The translations under genes and the position numbers were made by a program. A DNA stretch of 64,000 bases, taken from Bacillota bacterium. GTDB taxonomy: Bacteria; Bacillota; Clostridia; Oscillospirales; Ruminococcaceae. The stretch is taken from positions 1 through 64,000 of the forward strand of contig JAEZKF010000044.1 in the NCBI GenBank assembly GCA_023415575.1. Reading direction: 5' to 3'. Under the pieces are notes generated by a model. It did not search any database. It saw nothing but the letters and a program-made list of their open reading frames with translations, and was not told the origin of the DNA. Positions 6,750 through 15,941 of this stretch are shown here, one piece after another. How positions within the stretch are numbered: the first letter of the stretch is position 1; the number at the start of each line of letters is the position of its first letter.

Positions 6750-9737
6750 CTATACGAACATGGCGTAGCTGCCCTTTGGGGTGGGGCAAACCTCAAGGCG
6801 GGCAGGGATGCGCTCCTTAAGCTCCTCGACATGCGAGATGATGCCAATGAGCCTTCCGGTTTTCTCAAGCTCAAACAGGGTGTCTACTGCGCGCTCGCGC
6901 GACTGCGCATCCAGTGAGCCAAAGCCCTCGTCGATGAACATGGTTTCGATGCTAACCCCGCCGGAATAGCGCTGAATCACGTCCGCAAGGCCGAGGGCAA
7001 GGGCAAGCGATGCCTTAAAGCCCTCGCCGCCCGAAAGGGTTCCGACCGGACGCTCCCGTCCGGTGTTTGCGTCCAGGACTTCAAGGTCAAGGCCGGCCGC
7101 CCCGGCGCCCTTTAGGCGGTCCTGCTTGTGCAAGAGGACATATTTGCCGCCCGTCATGTCGTGCAGCCAGTGGTTTGCGGCTAGGATGACATCGGCAAAA
7201 TACCTGCCCAGCACATACCGCTCAAAGGAAATCTTCGCCGCGTTGTCGCCCTTGGTAAGCGCGTACAGGGCGGCGACATCGCCGTAGGCCTCCTCGTCTT
7301 TTTGGGCGTCCGCAAGTAGCTTGCGAATGTTTCCGACAGCCCGTGTGTTTGTATCAATACGCAGAGATAGGGCGGTCTTTTGTCCATCTAGCTCCTCAAT
7401 CTGACGGTTTAACAGCTCAAGCCGCGCCTTGATGGCATCGATGTCCGCGCGCTGTGCACCCTCACATTCCTTTTTGAGCACGGCAAGCTCCGCGTCCGTC
7501 TTGGAGACCGCATCGGAGTAGGCTGCAATTGCTTGCTCCAGTGCGGCATACTGCTCGTCGGTCAGCAGATGGCGCTGAGCATCCTCCCATAGTGTAAAGC
7601 CGTACTGGGCAAGCCCCTTCTCAAGAGCGGACTGTTTTTCCGCCTGCTGGCGCTGGGCGTCGAGCAGGTTCTCCTTTGCGCTGCGCTGTGCTTGTGCAAG
7701 CCGCTCATACTCGTTCGATGCCGCCATAAACTCTGACTGGGCAAGTTTTGCCTGCTGGGCGATGCGCTCAATCTCCTGCTCGTTTTGCAGGATGCGCACC
7801 TGCAGTTCATCCGTAGTTTGAATATCGGCGGGGATGGTGGCGCGCACCTCCAAAATCCGTGCGTTTACCTGCTCGAGCGACTGCGCAAGGGCAGCGCTAT
7901 CCTTTTCTATTGCCGTCTTGCGCTCTGTTAGGTAGGTTATATCGTATAGGCACGCTTCATCATTCTTACGCAATGCCGCAAGATGCCGGGCCGCTTCGAG
8001 CGCAGCAGCATCGTATATCTGTTTTATTTCGTCTCGGCTCGCCTTTGCTTCCTCGCATAGGGTTACAATCTCTGCGCGTGCCGAAATCAATGCATCATCG
8101 GCGGGGAGAAAGTCCGCCCCCTCCGTCGCCCGCAGCGCCGCCGCGCGGGCCTTCATATCGCCGTACACCGACATCTGCTTTGCATACATGGCATCAGCGC
8201 GGTTCTTTAAATCCTCGAGCGCCGCCTCGGTGGGGATGTTGTCGGCACTCGGAGCGGGAGCAGGGTGATCTAGTGAACCGCAAACGGGGCAGGGGCTGCC
8301 CTCGACAAGCTGGGCTGCCAAAACACCGGCCTGACCCGCCAAAAACCGGCCGAACTCCTCGGTATAACGCAGGTTGTGCTGCTGATACTCCGTAGCCGCG
8401 CGCAGGAAGGTGTCGATTGTCGAGCACAGGGCCGCAAGACCCGAATACCGCGTCTCGGCGCGATCAAGCCTCTCCTTGTGCTGGGCGCGCTGAATCAACA
8501 GGTTTAGGGTGTTCACATACCCTGCCTGCGCCTGCTGCTTCTGAATGATAGCGGCACGGTCTCCCTCAAGGCGGGTGATATGTTCAAACGCTTGACGCAC
8601 CTGATCTAAGGCGGCGCGTTTGGTAATAAGCTCAGCCTCGCGCTCCTTATCCTGCTGGGCCTTTGCAAGGGCATCCTTTGCTTTTGCTAGGCGTTCGCTG
8701 CAGGCTTCAAGCTGGGTAGAGTAAAGCTTGTGTTGCATTTCGGCGGTAGCAGCACGCTGGATTTCATTTTGAATCTCGCGGTGTATATGAGAAAGCTCCG
8801 CCGCGCGCCGGGCAAGCAGCAGCCTGTCTGTGCGCTCTTTTTGCTCGTCTGCTTGCTTTGCAAGGTTCTCCTTATGCTGAAGTAAATATGCAAGCCGGTC
8901 AAGCTTTGCATTAAGCTGGATTGCAGCCTCCGGGTCAGTCTTGTTGCGCTCATTCTGCAACGCTGCAAGCTGCTCCTTTATCTTGGTAAGGGCTAAATTG
9001 TCTTTTTCAATCAGGGCATCTGCACATTCAATGATGGTGGGGTAGTGCAGGCTGTTGCTGAGCAAAGCTTGGGCAAGCGCTATATCGTCACCCGCCTGCA
9101 GCATGGCAGCAAAGGTGGCAAGCGCATCGGTTACACGGTCAAGCCGCTGCTTAAGTTCATCCCGCCGCTCTTTAAGCTTTGCCTCCGCGATGCTGTAAAG
9201 CCCGGTAGAGAAGATCTTGCGGAAGATCACCTGCTTTTGCTTGCTTTCGGCCTCAAGCAGCTTTTTAAACTCCCCCTGCGGCAGCATGACAATCTGCCGA
9301 AACTGGCTGTAGTCAAGGCCGAGCAGGGACTCAATGCGGGCGGAAACCTCGGTAACACCGCTGACCGTCTCGCCGTTGGGCAGGGTCAGCAGGGCATCTC
9401 CGTTTGCGGTGGTGATTCCCCCGTTGCGCGCAAGGCGCCGCTGCTTAGGTCTGCGCTCTACTGTATATTCCTCATTGTGCAATAGAAAAGTCAGTTTGAC
9501 ATAGCAGGTCTCGGCGGGGGTGGCAAAGTGGCTTTTCAGCTCCTCGGCATCCTTACGGCTTTCGCCGCTTGCGCGCCCGAAAAGTGCGAAGGTGATTGCA
9601 TCAAATACAGTGGTCTTTCCCGCGCCGGTCGGACCGGTAATCAAAAACAGGTTGTTGCCCGAAAGCTCGGTAAAATCAATAACCTGCTTGTGCGCATATG
9701 GCCCAAAGGCACTAAGCTCTAGGGTAAGCGGCTTCAT
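6750..9737 (-). CDS. sbcC: SbcC subunit of the SbcCD DNA exonuclease
   Basis: A 995-residue SMC-like ATPase that with SbcD cuts DNA hairpins and blocked ends. The Walker A site is GPTGAGKTT near the N-terminus, and the zinc hook CPVCG lies near residue 481 between long coiled-coil arms rich in Ala, Glu, Gln and Lys. The signature is GTLSGGEGFKASLALAL, and Walker B is FIDEGFGSLD. The usual N-terminus MKPLTLELSAFGPY decides the start at 9737, 28 bases after sbcD ends; an upstream in-frame start at 9800 would overlap sbcD. It is the last gene of DUF4364-sbcD-sbcC. Confidence 0.93.
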   Translation of the reverse strand: MKPLTLELSAFGPYAHKQVIDFTELSGNNLFLITGPTGAGKTTVFDAITFALFGRASGESRKDAEELKSHFATPAETCYVKLTFLLHNEEYTVERRPKQRRLARNGGITTANGDALLTLPNGETVSGVTEVSARIESLLGLDYSQFRQIVMLPQGEFKKLLEAESKQKQVIFRKIFSTGLYSIAEAKLKERRDELKQRLDRVTDALATFAAMLQAGDDIALAQALLSNSLHYPTIIECADALIEKDNLALTKIKEQLAALQNERNKTDPEAAIQLNAKLDRLAYLLQHKENLAKQADEQKERTDRLLLARRAAELSHIHREIQNEIQRAATAEMQHKLYSTQLEACSERLAKAKDALAKAQQDKEREAELITKRAALDQVRQAFEHITRLEGDRAAIIQKQQAQAGYVNTLNLLIQRAQHKERLDRAETRYSGLAALCSTIDTFLRAATEYQQHNLRYTEEFGRFLAGQAGVLAAQLVEGSPCPVCGSLDHPAPAPSADNIPTEAALEDLKNRADAMYAKQMSVYGDMKARAAALRATEGADFLPADDALISARAEIVTLCEEAKASRDEIKQIYDAAALEAARHLAALRKNDEACLYDITYLTERKTAIEKDSAALAQSLEQVNARILEVRATIPADIQTTDELQVRILQNEQEIERIAQQAKLAQSEFMAASNEYERLAQAQRSAKENLLDAQRQQAEKQSALEKGLAQYGFTLWEDAQRHLLTDEQYAALEQAIAAYSDAVSKTDAELAVLKKECEGAQRADIDAIKARLELLNRQIEELDGQKTALSLRIDTNTRAVGNIRKLLADAQKDEEAYGDVAALYALTKGDNAAKISFERYVLGRYFADVILAANHWLHDMTGGKYVLLHKQDRLKGAGAAGLDLEVLDANTGRERPVGTLSGGEGFKASLALALGLADVIQRYSGGVSIETMFIDEGFGSLDAQSRERAVDTLFELEKTGRLIGIISHVEELKERIPARLEVCPTPKGSYAMFV

Positions 9738-9765
9738 GGGTATGCCATCCCCTTTCGCAATAAGT

Positions 9766-10929
9766 CTAATAAGCGTCATGCTCCTCTTTTTGCGCCTCAA
9801 TTAAGACCTCATGCATGATTTGCGCCCGCACGGGGGTAATCTCCTCGCCGAGCATCTCTTGGTAGAAGGATGCAAACAGCTCGTCCGGCGTCTGGCGGGC
9901 AATCTGCTCACCCGCAGCAAAAGAAAAGCCCTCGCCTACATTGTCAATCTCGCGCTTGAGTCCCACAATATTGGGGAACACCGCGCGCAGCTTATCGATA
10001 GCGTTGTAAACCTCGCTTTTATCGGTAATCACGGCGTACACATAGTCATCAAGATTGTACCGACTCTGCACAGCCTTATCGGTTAGCTCTGAGATGGTTC
10101 CCGTGACAATGCGCAAATCGCGCTTGGGGGGCAGATGTTCGCACCGTATGCGCACATCCCCTTTTTGGCCTAAATCAATGATGGTGACGGATTTCTCTTG
10201 ACTAACCTCCGACAGCGAATACTTCAGCGGCGAACCCGCATAACGGATGTGGCCTGCGCCCGCCGTCTGCGGTGCGTGCAGGTGGCCGAGTGCTACATAA
10301 TCAAACTGCTCAACCAGTGTGCTGTCCACAAGGTCAGACCCGCCCACGTTGCGCTCGGAATCCGAGAACCGCGCAAGGGCAGAATCTCGCCCAAAGAAGC
10401 CGTGGGCGATGAGCACGTTACGCTTAGAATAATCAACTCCCTCAAGGCAGGTGTTTACAATCGCCCTAAAGGCGTCGTTACAGGTCTTAATCTCACTGTC
10501 CTCAAACAGCTTTTTGGCCTGATAGGGCTCAAAATAGGGCAGCAGGGTAAAATGAACCGGCCCGTGCTCGTCGTGCAGGGTTACGGTTTTAAGGGTATGC
10601 TCAAGCGAACCAGAAACATACAGCCCGCCCTGCTCAATCAGGCGCGAGCCAAAGCTAAGCCGCTGTGCGCTATCGTGGTTGCCGGCTATCATCAAAACGG
10701 GGATATGTAGGTCTTGTGTTACCTCGCTTAAAAAGTCATCGAGCAGGGTAACCGCCTCGGTGGGAGGCACAGACCGGTGGTACACATCTCCCGCGATAAC
10801 CAGCGCATCCGCTTTTTGCGCACGTAAAAGGGCGACAAGCGACGCAAGCCATGCGCGCTGGTCGCCGATAAGCGAGTAATCAAACAGACTTTTGCCGAGA
10901 TGCAGGTCTGCGATATGTACAATCCTCAT
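9766..10929 (-). CDS. sbcD: SbcD subunit of the SbcCD DNA exonuclease
   Basis: A 387-residue metallophosphatase-fold nuclease related to Mre11. Metal-binding motifs occur in order: MRIVHIADLHLG, ALVIAGDVYHR, MIAGNHDS, VLIAHGFFG and YVALGHLHAPQ. A C-terminal region of about 120 residues would form the capping and SbcC-binding part. It starts 12 bases after the DUF4364 gene, so one transcript is likely. Confidence 0.94.
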   Translation of the reverse strand: MRIVHIADLHLGKSLFDYSLIGDQRAWLASLVALLRAQKADALVIAGDVYHRSVPPTEAVTLLDDFLSEVTQDLHIPVLMIAGNHDSAQRLSFGSRLIEQGGLYVSGSLEHTLKTVTLHDEHGPVHFTLLPYFEPYQAKKLFEDSEIKTCNDAFRAIVNTCLEGVDYSKRNVLIAHGFFGRDSALARFSDSERNVGGSDLVDSTLVEQFDYVALGHLHAPQTAGAGHIRYAGSPLKYSLSEVSQEKSVTIIDLGQKGDVRIRCEHLPPKRDLRIVTGTISELTDKAVQSRYNLDDYVYAVITDKSEVYNAIDKLRAVFPNIVGLKREIDNVGEGFSFAAGEQIARQTPDELFASFYQEMLGEEITPVRAQIMHEVLIEAQKEEHDAY

Positions 10930-10941
10930 GCCTTCACCCCT

Positions 10942-11553
10942 TTACTCGTCAAACAGGTCGTCGTCTTCGCAGGGGGCAAGATCGCCGAATTCGTCCAGGT
11001 CGCGCACGAGTAAGGATAACACTCCCTTATACAAAAGCTGAGGGTCATTCATAAACTGGCGCTTTACAAGCGCGGCTTGATTGGCATCGGGCAAAAAGAG
11101 TTTAAGCTCCATCAGGTCAGAGCCGTAGTCAAGAATGCGCATGGTCACAATATAGCCGTCATCTACCTTGGTGATTTCCGCCTTGTTTTTGCGCTCGCGC
11201 TCCACCTTCTTCATCAGGCGCAGGGCGGCCTTCACCGCCTTTTCGCGAACCGCGACCGAAACCGTGCGCTCGATGGTACTGCACGCGAGCGCGCCAAGCT
11301 CGGTGATGCCGTAGCAGTCCTCTCCGGCATCGTTCTTTGTCACCGTAACCTGCCCGAGCTTAACGAGCTCGTTTAGGGAATTTGCAAGCTCAAAGTAGTT
11401 AACCAACCCGTCGCGCTGCAGAATCTCAGTCAGCTGTGCCTTTGTAAACTGCGCGTCCACCGTCTTGAGCAGGTAGCAGATTAGGATGTTGATCTCGTAG
11501 GTGGTGCGAAGTCCACCCGGCTCCACGCCGCCCGAAAATGCCTCATATTCCAT
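10942..11553 (-). CDS. DUF4364 family protein
   Basis: A 203-residue protein of a Firmicute family without known function. The N-terminal part (RTTYEINILICYLLKTV through QVTVTKNDAGEDCYGIT) looks like a winged helix, so DNA binding is possible. The middle has strongly basic KKVERERKNK, and the tail is acidic (CEDDDLFDE). An upstream TTG at 11574 is in frame, but GAAAGGCGG fits the ATG at 11553. It is the first gene before sbcD and sbcC. Confidence 0.8.
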   Translation of the reverse strand: MEYEAFSGGVEPGGLRTTYEINILICYLLKTVDAQFTKAQLTEILQRDGLVNYFELANSLNELVKLGQVTVTKNDAGEDCYGITELGALACSTIERTVSVAVREKAVKAALRLMKKVERERKNKAEITKVDDGYIVTMRILDYGSDLMELKLFLPDANQAALVKRQFMNDPQLLYKGVLSLLVRDLDEFGDLAPCEDDDLFDE

Positions 11554-11632
11554 ATCGATACCGCCTTTCTCCAAACCGGTTTGCGAGCTTTATACCCAAA
11601 CGGGGAAATGTACTATATATAATCTACCATAT

Positions 11633-11696
11633 TGGGCGATAAAATAAAAGCATTATACACCGCAAATAACCCATTTACAGTCCGAATTATCGCCCA
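11633..11696. promoter_or_regulatory. Inverted repeats around the DUF4364-sbcDC promoter
   Basis: TGGGCGATAA (11633-11642) and TTATCGCCCA (11687-11696) are perfect 10-base inverted copies. Between them lies a minus-strand TATAAT (11652-11657). The arrangement suggests a regulator bound on both sides of the promoter. No known box was recognised. Confidence 0.5.
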
Positions 11697-11770
11697 GTTA
11701 ATGATATTTTTGACAACGCGATAGGGCAAAGTTAAAAGACAGACCTAATATAGATAACTGTGAATATAGT

Positions 11771-12460
11771 CTAGCCGCCAAAAACCGATGCCGCAGTCGC
11801 AAAGATGATGCGAATATCCGACCATACGCCGATGTCCTTCAGGTAACGGAGGTTGTAGTCCATCTTAATCGGCAGGATGTGGGATAGATAATACTCCTCA
11901 GCGTTTTCGCTCTGCTTTAACAGCTCGCTTTCGTTGCGAAAGTAGATGCTTGAGGTACAGGTAATCCCGGGGCGGATAAGCAGGGTAGCTAGGTATCGGT
12001 CGGTGTATTGATTTACATAACGCGGAACCTCGGGGCGCGGCCCCACAAGCGACATATCCCCTTTAAGCACGTTTAACAGCTGAGGCAGTTCATCAAGATG
12101 CAGGCGCCGCAAAACCCGCCCCACAGCCGTGATGCGGGCGTCGTTTTGGGTGGTGAGCAAGAGTTCACCGCCCCTTTTTTGCGCCGTCATGGTGCGGAAC
12201 TTGATGATAAAAAAAGGGCGCAGGTTCTGCCCGACGCGCTCCTGCAAAAAGAAAACGCCGCCGCGTGAGGTCAGCCCCACCAAAAGCGCCACAATGAAAA
12301 AAAGCGGGGACAGCACAAGCAGTCCCGCTGCCGATACGCACACATCAAAAATACGCTTATATATCAATGCGGTTCTGCGCCGCTGCAAAAGCAAAAAGTA
12401 GTGTCTGCACTGCTCTCCGTGCATGCGTTCGGGCAGCTCGTTTACATTCCTTGCAAGCAT
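11771..12460 (-). CDS. Bacterial sugar transferase (polyprenyl-phosphate sugar-1-phosphate transferase)
   Basis: A 229-residue membrane-associated enzyme that starts repeat-unit synthesis by moving a phospho-sugar from a nucleotide sugar onto undecaprenyl phosphate. One N-terminal hydrophobic segment (SAAGLLVLSPLFFIVALLVG) precedes the catalytic domain. Motifs seen are KFRTM, the Asp-Glu pair in HLDELPQLLNVLKGD and SLVGPRPE. The short form resembles the monotopic PglC group rather than long WbaP proteins. It closes the polysaccharide operon; since the operon also encodes a FlaA1-type dehydratase, a diNAcBac-type sugar is a reasonable but unproven substrate. Confidence 0.88.
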   Translation of the reverse strand: MLARNVNELPERMHGEQCRHYFLLLQRRRTALIYKRIFDVCVSAAGLLVLSPLFFIVALLVGLTSRGGVFFLQERVGQNLRPFFIIKFRTMTAQKRGGELLLTTQNDARITAVGRVLRRLHLDELPQLLNVLKGDMSLVGPRPEVPRYVNQYTDRYLATLLIRPGITCTSSIYFRNESELLKQSENAEEYYLSHILPIKMDYNLRYLKDIGVWSDIRIIFATAASVFGG

Positions 12461-12488
12461 AGCTTTGACTTCTCCGTTAGAATAATGC

Positions 12489-13712
12489 CTACTGTACTGC
12501 GTCTATAAACCGCTGAGCAAGCGTGTGGTAGTTGCGGTGCTTTAATACGTAATCCCTGCCGCGCTGCCCCATCTCTTCGCGCTTCGCCGGGCTCATGGTC
12601 TTTAACTGTACGATGGCATCAGCTAGTGCCTTAGCGTTCTCCGGCTCAATACAGATGCCGCAGCCGCATTCGCTGACCTCATTATCCGGCGCATCGATGC
12701 CAAACAGTATAGGCTTTGCGGCAAGCATGTAGTCATAAAGCTTGTTCATGCCGATTCCGTAGCGATAGAGCATGCTCGCCCGCGCGCCGATATAGAGGCA
12801 GTCGGCACTTTCCAGCACGCCGAAGGTCTGCGCCTTGGGGACATACTCCTCAAAATAGAGGTTGCGCAGGCCGCTTTTTGAAGCAAGGCTCATAAGCTCG
12901 TTTTTTCGCTCACCCTTGCCCACCAAAACCACCGCAATCCCCTTTGGCAGCAGCTTGCAGGATTCAACTATGGTCTCCAAAGCATTTGCCTGTGCAAATC
13001 CGCCTACATAGACAACTGTAAATATATTCTGGCCTTTGAGCACCAAAAGCTGCTGCTGCGCCCGGCTAATGGTATCCACCCTGTTGTTGTCCACCGATAT
13101 CCCGTTAGGCACATGGGTGATTTTCTTATTCGCAATACCTAGCTCCTGCGCGCGAAGAGTAGCCCCGGGCAGGATGCTCACAACGGCATCTGCTATGGTA
13201 TAGCTTGAGCGTTCGGTCTGCGCAAGCATGCGGATAAGCGGATGATTGGGCGAAAAGTCGTACAGCTCAACTAAGGAAAGCGGCCATACGTCATGAAGCT
13301 CAAACACGACTTTGGCCCCTGCGTGCCGTGCGATACGGGCAGCGGGGTAGATGTCCAAAAGATAGGTAGAGGAGGCGACCACCACATCGGGTTTATACTG
13401 CCTTGCAAGCCGTTTTGAATGCACCCGAAGGGCGGAAAGAAACACGGCGACGTTGCGCACGCGCAGAAGGTTGTTTCGGTAGTAGGGGGGCGTTTTTATC
13501 CACACAAAGGACACGCCATCCTCAACCGTTTCCTGAAACTGATGGTCGGGCAGAGGGTTCTGCCCGCGCAGGTGAGAAAAGCTCGCCGCTATGATGGTAA
13601 CCTTGTGCCCCATATTGACAAGCTCGCGCGCAAGATAGAAATGGCGGTATTCCATGCCCATCTCACGGCTGCCCGCATAGTGGTTGATAATGAGGATGTT
13701 GATTGCTACCAT
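12489..13712 (-). CDS. Glycosyltransferase, family 4 (WbuB-like)
   Basis: A 407-residue GT-B fold glycosyltransferase. The N-terminal half contains EMGMEYRHFYLARELVNMGH and ELHDVWPLSL. The C-terminal donor-binding half contains VVYVGGFAQANALE and IGMNKLYDYMLAAKPILFG, as in transferases for deoxyamino sugars. It probably adds one sugar to the lipid-linked repeat unit on the cytoplasmic side. The start at 13712 was chosen because GGGAAAGGA precedes it, though the spacing is short; a TTG at 13736 is the alternative. Confidence 0.8.
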   Translation of the reverse strand: MVAINILIINHYAGSREMGMEYRHFYLARELVNMGHKVTIIAASFSHLRGQNPLPDHQFQETVEDGVSFVWIKTPPYYRNNLLRVRNVAVFLSALRVHSKRLARQYKPDVVVASSTYLLDIYPAARIARHAGAKVVFELHDVWPLSLVELYDFSPNHPLIRMLAQTERSSYTIADAVVSILPGATLRAQELGIANKKITHVPNGISVDNNRVDTISRAQQQLLVLKGQNIFTVVYVGGFAQANALETIVESCKLLPKGIAVVLVGKGERKNELMSLASKSGLRNLYFEEYVPKAQTFGVLESADCLYIGARASMLYRYGIGMNKLYDYMLAAKPILFGIDAPDNEVSECGCGICIEPENAKALADAIVQLKTMSPAKREEMGQRGRDYVLKHRNYHTLAQRFIDAVQ

Positions 13713-13750
13713 TCCTTTCCCGCGTAATACTTTCAAAGATGCTGCTGAGA

Positions 13751-14848
13751 TTATGTTTTTTCCGTCATGTGTGCCGTATATTCAAGCGCTTCCTCCATCC
13801 CTCTTGCACATTCCTCAAGGGAATACAGCTCCACAGCCCGCCGCCGTCCGGCCTCGCCCATTGCGCGGCGCAACAAGGGGTCGCCGTACAGCTTGAGCAG
13901 CGCGTCCGCCAAATGGTACTCATCAAGCTTTTGCAGGATAAGCCCCGTCACATCGTTTACCACCGTCTCCAAAAAGCCGTCGGCAGCGCTTGTGATAACC
14001 GGCCGCCCGCACGCCATCGCCTCCACAGCTGCTACGCCAAAGCTCTCGCGAAGGCTGGGCAGGCAGATAACATCCATGCCGGCAAAGGCGCGGGCAACCT
14101 CCTCGTTTGCAATCCGGCCATAGAACTCGGTGTCGTCGCTGATGTGGATTTCCCTGGCAAGCCCCATTAGGGCGGTGTACTCGCTGCCCTCGCCGTAAAT
14201 ACGCAGCTTAAGCCTGCCAGAAGGGTCAGTTATGCGCACCTGGGTGCGGAAAATGTGAAAGGCCTTCAGCAGGATGTCAATACCGCTTTCGGGCTCAAGT
14301 CGCTTTGCCGTGCCGATGACAAACTCGCCCTGTTGGGTGCGCAGCACAGGGCGAAACAACCTTGTGTCCACCCCAAACGGGGTGATGAATACCCGGGTGC
14401 CGTTCTTCATGTACTGCTCCGCCTCTTTAGCCATAATCAGACTGGTGGAGGCGATTGCGTTTGCGAAAGCGAGGTTCTTTTCCAGCAGACGGCGGTGAAA
14501 CCGGCTTTTCTTCGGGAATTCATACACATCGCTGCCCCAGATGGAGAGCAGCAAGGGCCCGACCCGCGCCCTGCGCGCAAGGGTGCCGTAGCCGCTTGCG
14601 TAGTGGGCGTTCACAACATCGGGGGCAAAAGACACCGCCAACTCATGCAGCTGTATGGCGTTGCGGTAATAGCCCAGCGCCCCCGGACGGAGCAGGTATT
14701 CCACCCGCACAAGGGGGGAGAGGGCATCCTTATCCGCCCGGTGGTCGATATTCGAGGCAAGCACAACCTGATGCCCGCGGCTTGCCAAGGTATTGACCCA
14801 TTTGACGGTATGAGAGGAGTTTGCCGCAGACACAAAAAGAATCCTCAC
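13751..14848 (-). CDS. Glycosyltransferase, family 4
   Basis: A 365-residue GT4 enzyme. It begins MRILFVSAANSSHTVKWVNTLA, and the donor site shows CLPSLRESFGVAAVEAMACG with the E-x7-E arrangement of retaining GT4 enzymes. The acceptor side includes SIWGSDVYEFPKKS. It lies third from the end of the polysaccharide operon and is separated from its neighbours by fewer than 40 bases. The sugar transferred cannot be told from sequence. Confidence 0.85.
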   Translation of the reverse strand: MRILFVSAANSSHTVKWVNTLASRGHQVVLASNIDHRADKDALSPLVRVEYLLRPGALGYYRNAIQLHELAVSFAPDVVNAHYASGYGTLARRARVGPLLLSIWGSDVYEFPKKSRFHRRLLEKNLAFANAIASTSLIMAKEAEQYMKNGTRVFITPFGVDTRLFRPVLRTQQGEFVIGTAKRLEPESGIDILLKAFHIFRTQVRITDPSGRLKLRIYGEGSEYTALMGLAREIHISDDTEFYGRIANEEVARAFAGMDVICLPSLRESFGVAAVEAMACGRPVITSAADGFLETVVNDVTGLILQKLDEYHLADALLKLYGDPLLRRAMGEAGRRRAVELYSLEECARGMEEALEYTAHMTEKT

Positions 14849-14866
14849 AGCCTTCTCCTCCTCTGC

Positions 14867-15934
14867 TTAATTTGCCGCCTGCTTGTCAGGATTTTGCGAT
14901 AAATCATCTATCACCTGCTGAGCTCGGTGGGTCCACAGGTTGCCTTCCTGTACCGTGCGCACGATGTTTTCATAACAGGTGTGAAATAGCTTTGGCCGTG
15001 AAAACAGCTCCCGCACCCCCGATGCAATCGACCGCGCGTTATCGTGTACGACCGTACCCACCCCGTTTCTGCGCACAAAGGACGCAATCTCAATGCAGTC
15101 GGTCGTCACCACCGCAAGCCCGTGAGAGAGGTATTCAAACACCTTGACCGGCATGGCAAAATCCATGTAGTTGTCCCGCCTGCCGCAGTACAGGCCAATG
15201 TCGGCCTTCGCGTAATACGTTTCAAGTGCGTCACCGCTTGCGTGAACAACCGTAAGCCACGGCTGGGCGCGGTAGGCGGACGGAATTTCATGAACCTCCC
15301 CCTCACGGCACACAATGGTGAGCGGGTAATTGCCGGTGCGGTTGAGCTGGTCAAAGGCAAGCAGCAGAAGGTCGGTTCCGTAGCGGTGGGAAAGCCCCCC
15401 AACATAAATGCAGGAGTGCGGGGTCTCACGCGGCTCATTAAAACGCTCTACGCAGGCAGGCGGCAGCACACCGGTGCGTGGAAAGGAAAACAGGCCCGCC
15501 ATGGTCTTAGAAGGGAAGTAGACAATGTCGCAGCACCGCCGCAGCAAAAGGTTGTCCGCCGTGTGCATGAGCCGCAGAACGGCCTTTTTATGAAGCGGAA
15601 CATTCCACCATGTGGCAAAGCGGTAATAGGCGTCGCGGTAAAAGGCGGCGCACGGAACTCCAAGGCGTTTGAGATACAAAAGCAGCTTGCGGTCCTCCGC
15701 GCCGAAGATGGGCCCGCTCGGCAGCTCCACATAGCAAAATTGCGGGGTTTTGCGCTTAAGCTCCGCGTATATGCGGCGGACTGCCCGGCGGCGCAGATCC
15801 CGGTTTTCCTGTGCACCTGCCAGCAGCAAAACCTCATACCCAAGGTCTAAAAAGGCCTGATACATCATTCTCGGCCGCACCATCGAGCCGGAGGATGCAC
15901 TGCTGATGTCGGTATAACACACAAACAGAATCAA
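14867..15934 (-). CDS. Glycosyltransferase (GT4/GT1-like)
   Basis: A 355-residue probable glycosyltransferase in the polysaccharide operon. It begins MILFVCYTDISSASSGSMVRP, contains CIYVGGLSHRYGTDLLL at the start of the donor domain, and ends with MPVKVFEYLSHGLAVVTTD, the usual nucleotide-sugar site. Divergence from the standard E-x7-E (only one acidic residue is clear) leaves the subfamily uncertain. Confidence 0.75.
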   Translation of the reverse strand: MILFVCYTDISSASSGSMVRPRMMYQAFLDLGYEVLLLAGAQENRDLRRRAVRRIYAELKRKTPQFCYVELPSGPIFGAEDRKLLLYLKRLGVPCAAFYRDAYYRFATWWNVPLHKKAVLRLMHTADNLLLRRCCDIVYFPSKTMAGLFSFPRTGVLPPACVERFNEPRETPHSCIYVGGLSHRYGTDLLLLAFDQLNRTGNYPLTIVCREGEVHEIPSAYRAQPWLTVVHASGDALETYYAKADIGLYCGRRDNYMDFAMPVKVFEYLSHGLAVVTTDCIEIASFVRRNGVGTVVHDNARSIASGVRELFSRPKLFHTCYENIVRTVQEGNLWTHRAQQVIDDLSQNPDKQAAN

Positions 15935-15941
15935 CGCCCAT

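Noticed and set aside
15044..15850. Plus-strand frame of 268 codons
   Set aside because: It is the antisense of a glycosyltransferase gene that has clear motifs and operon spacing.
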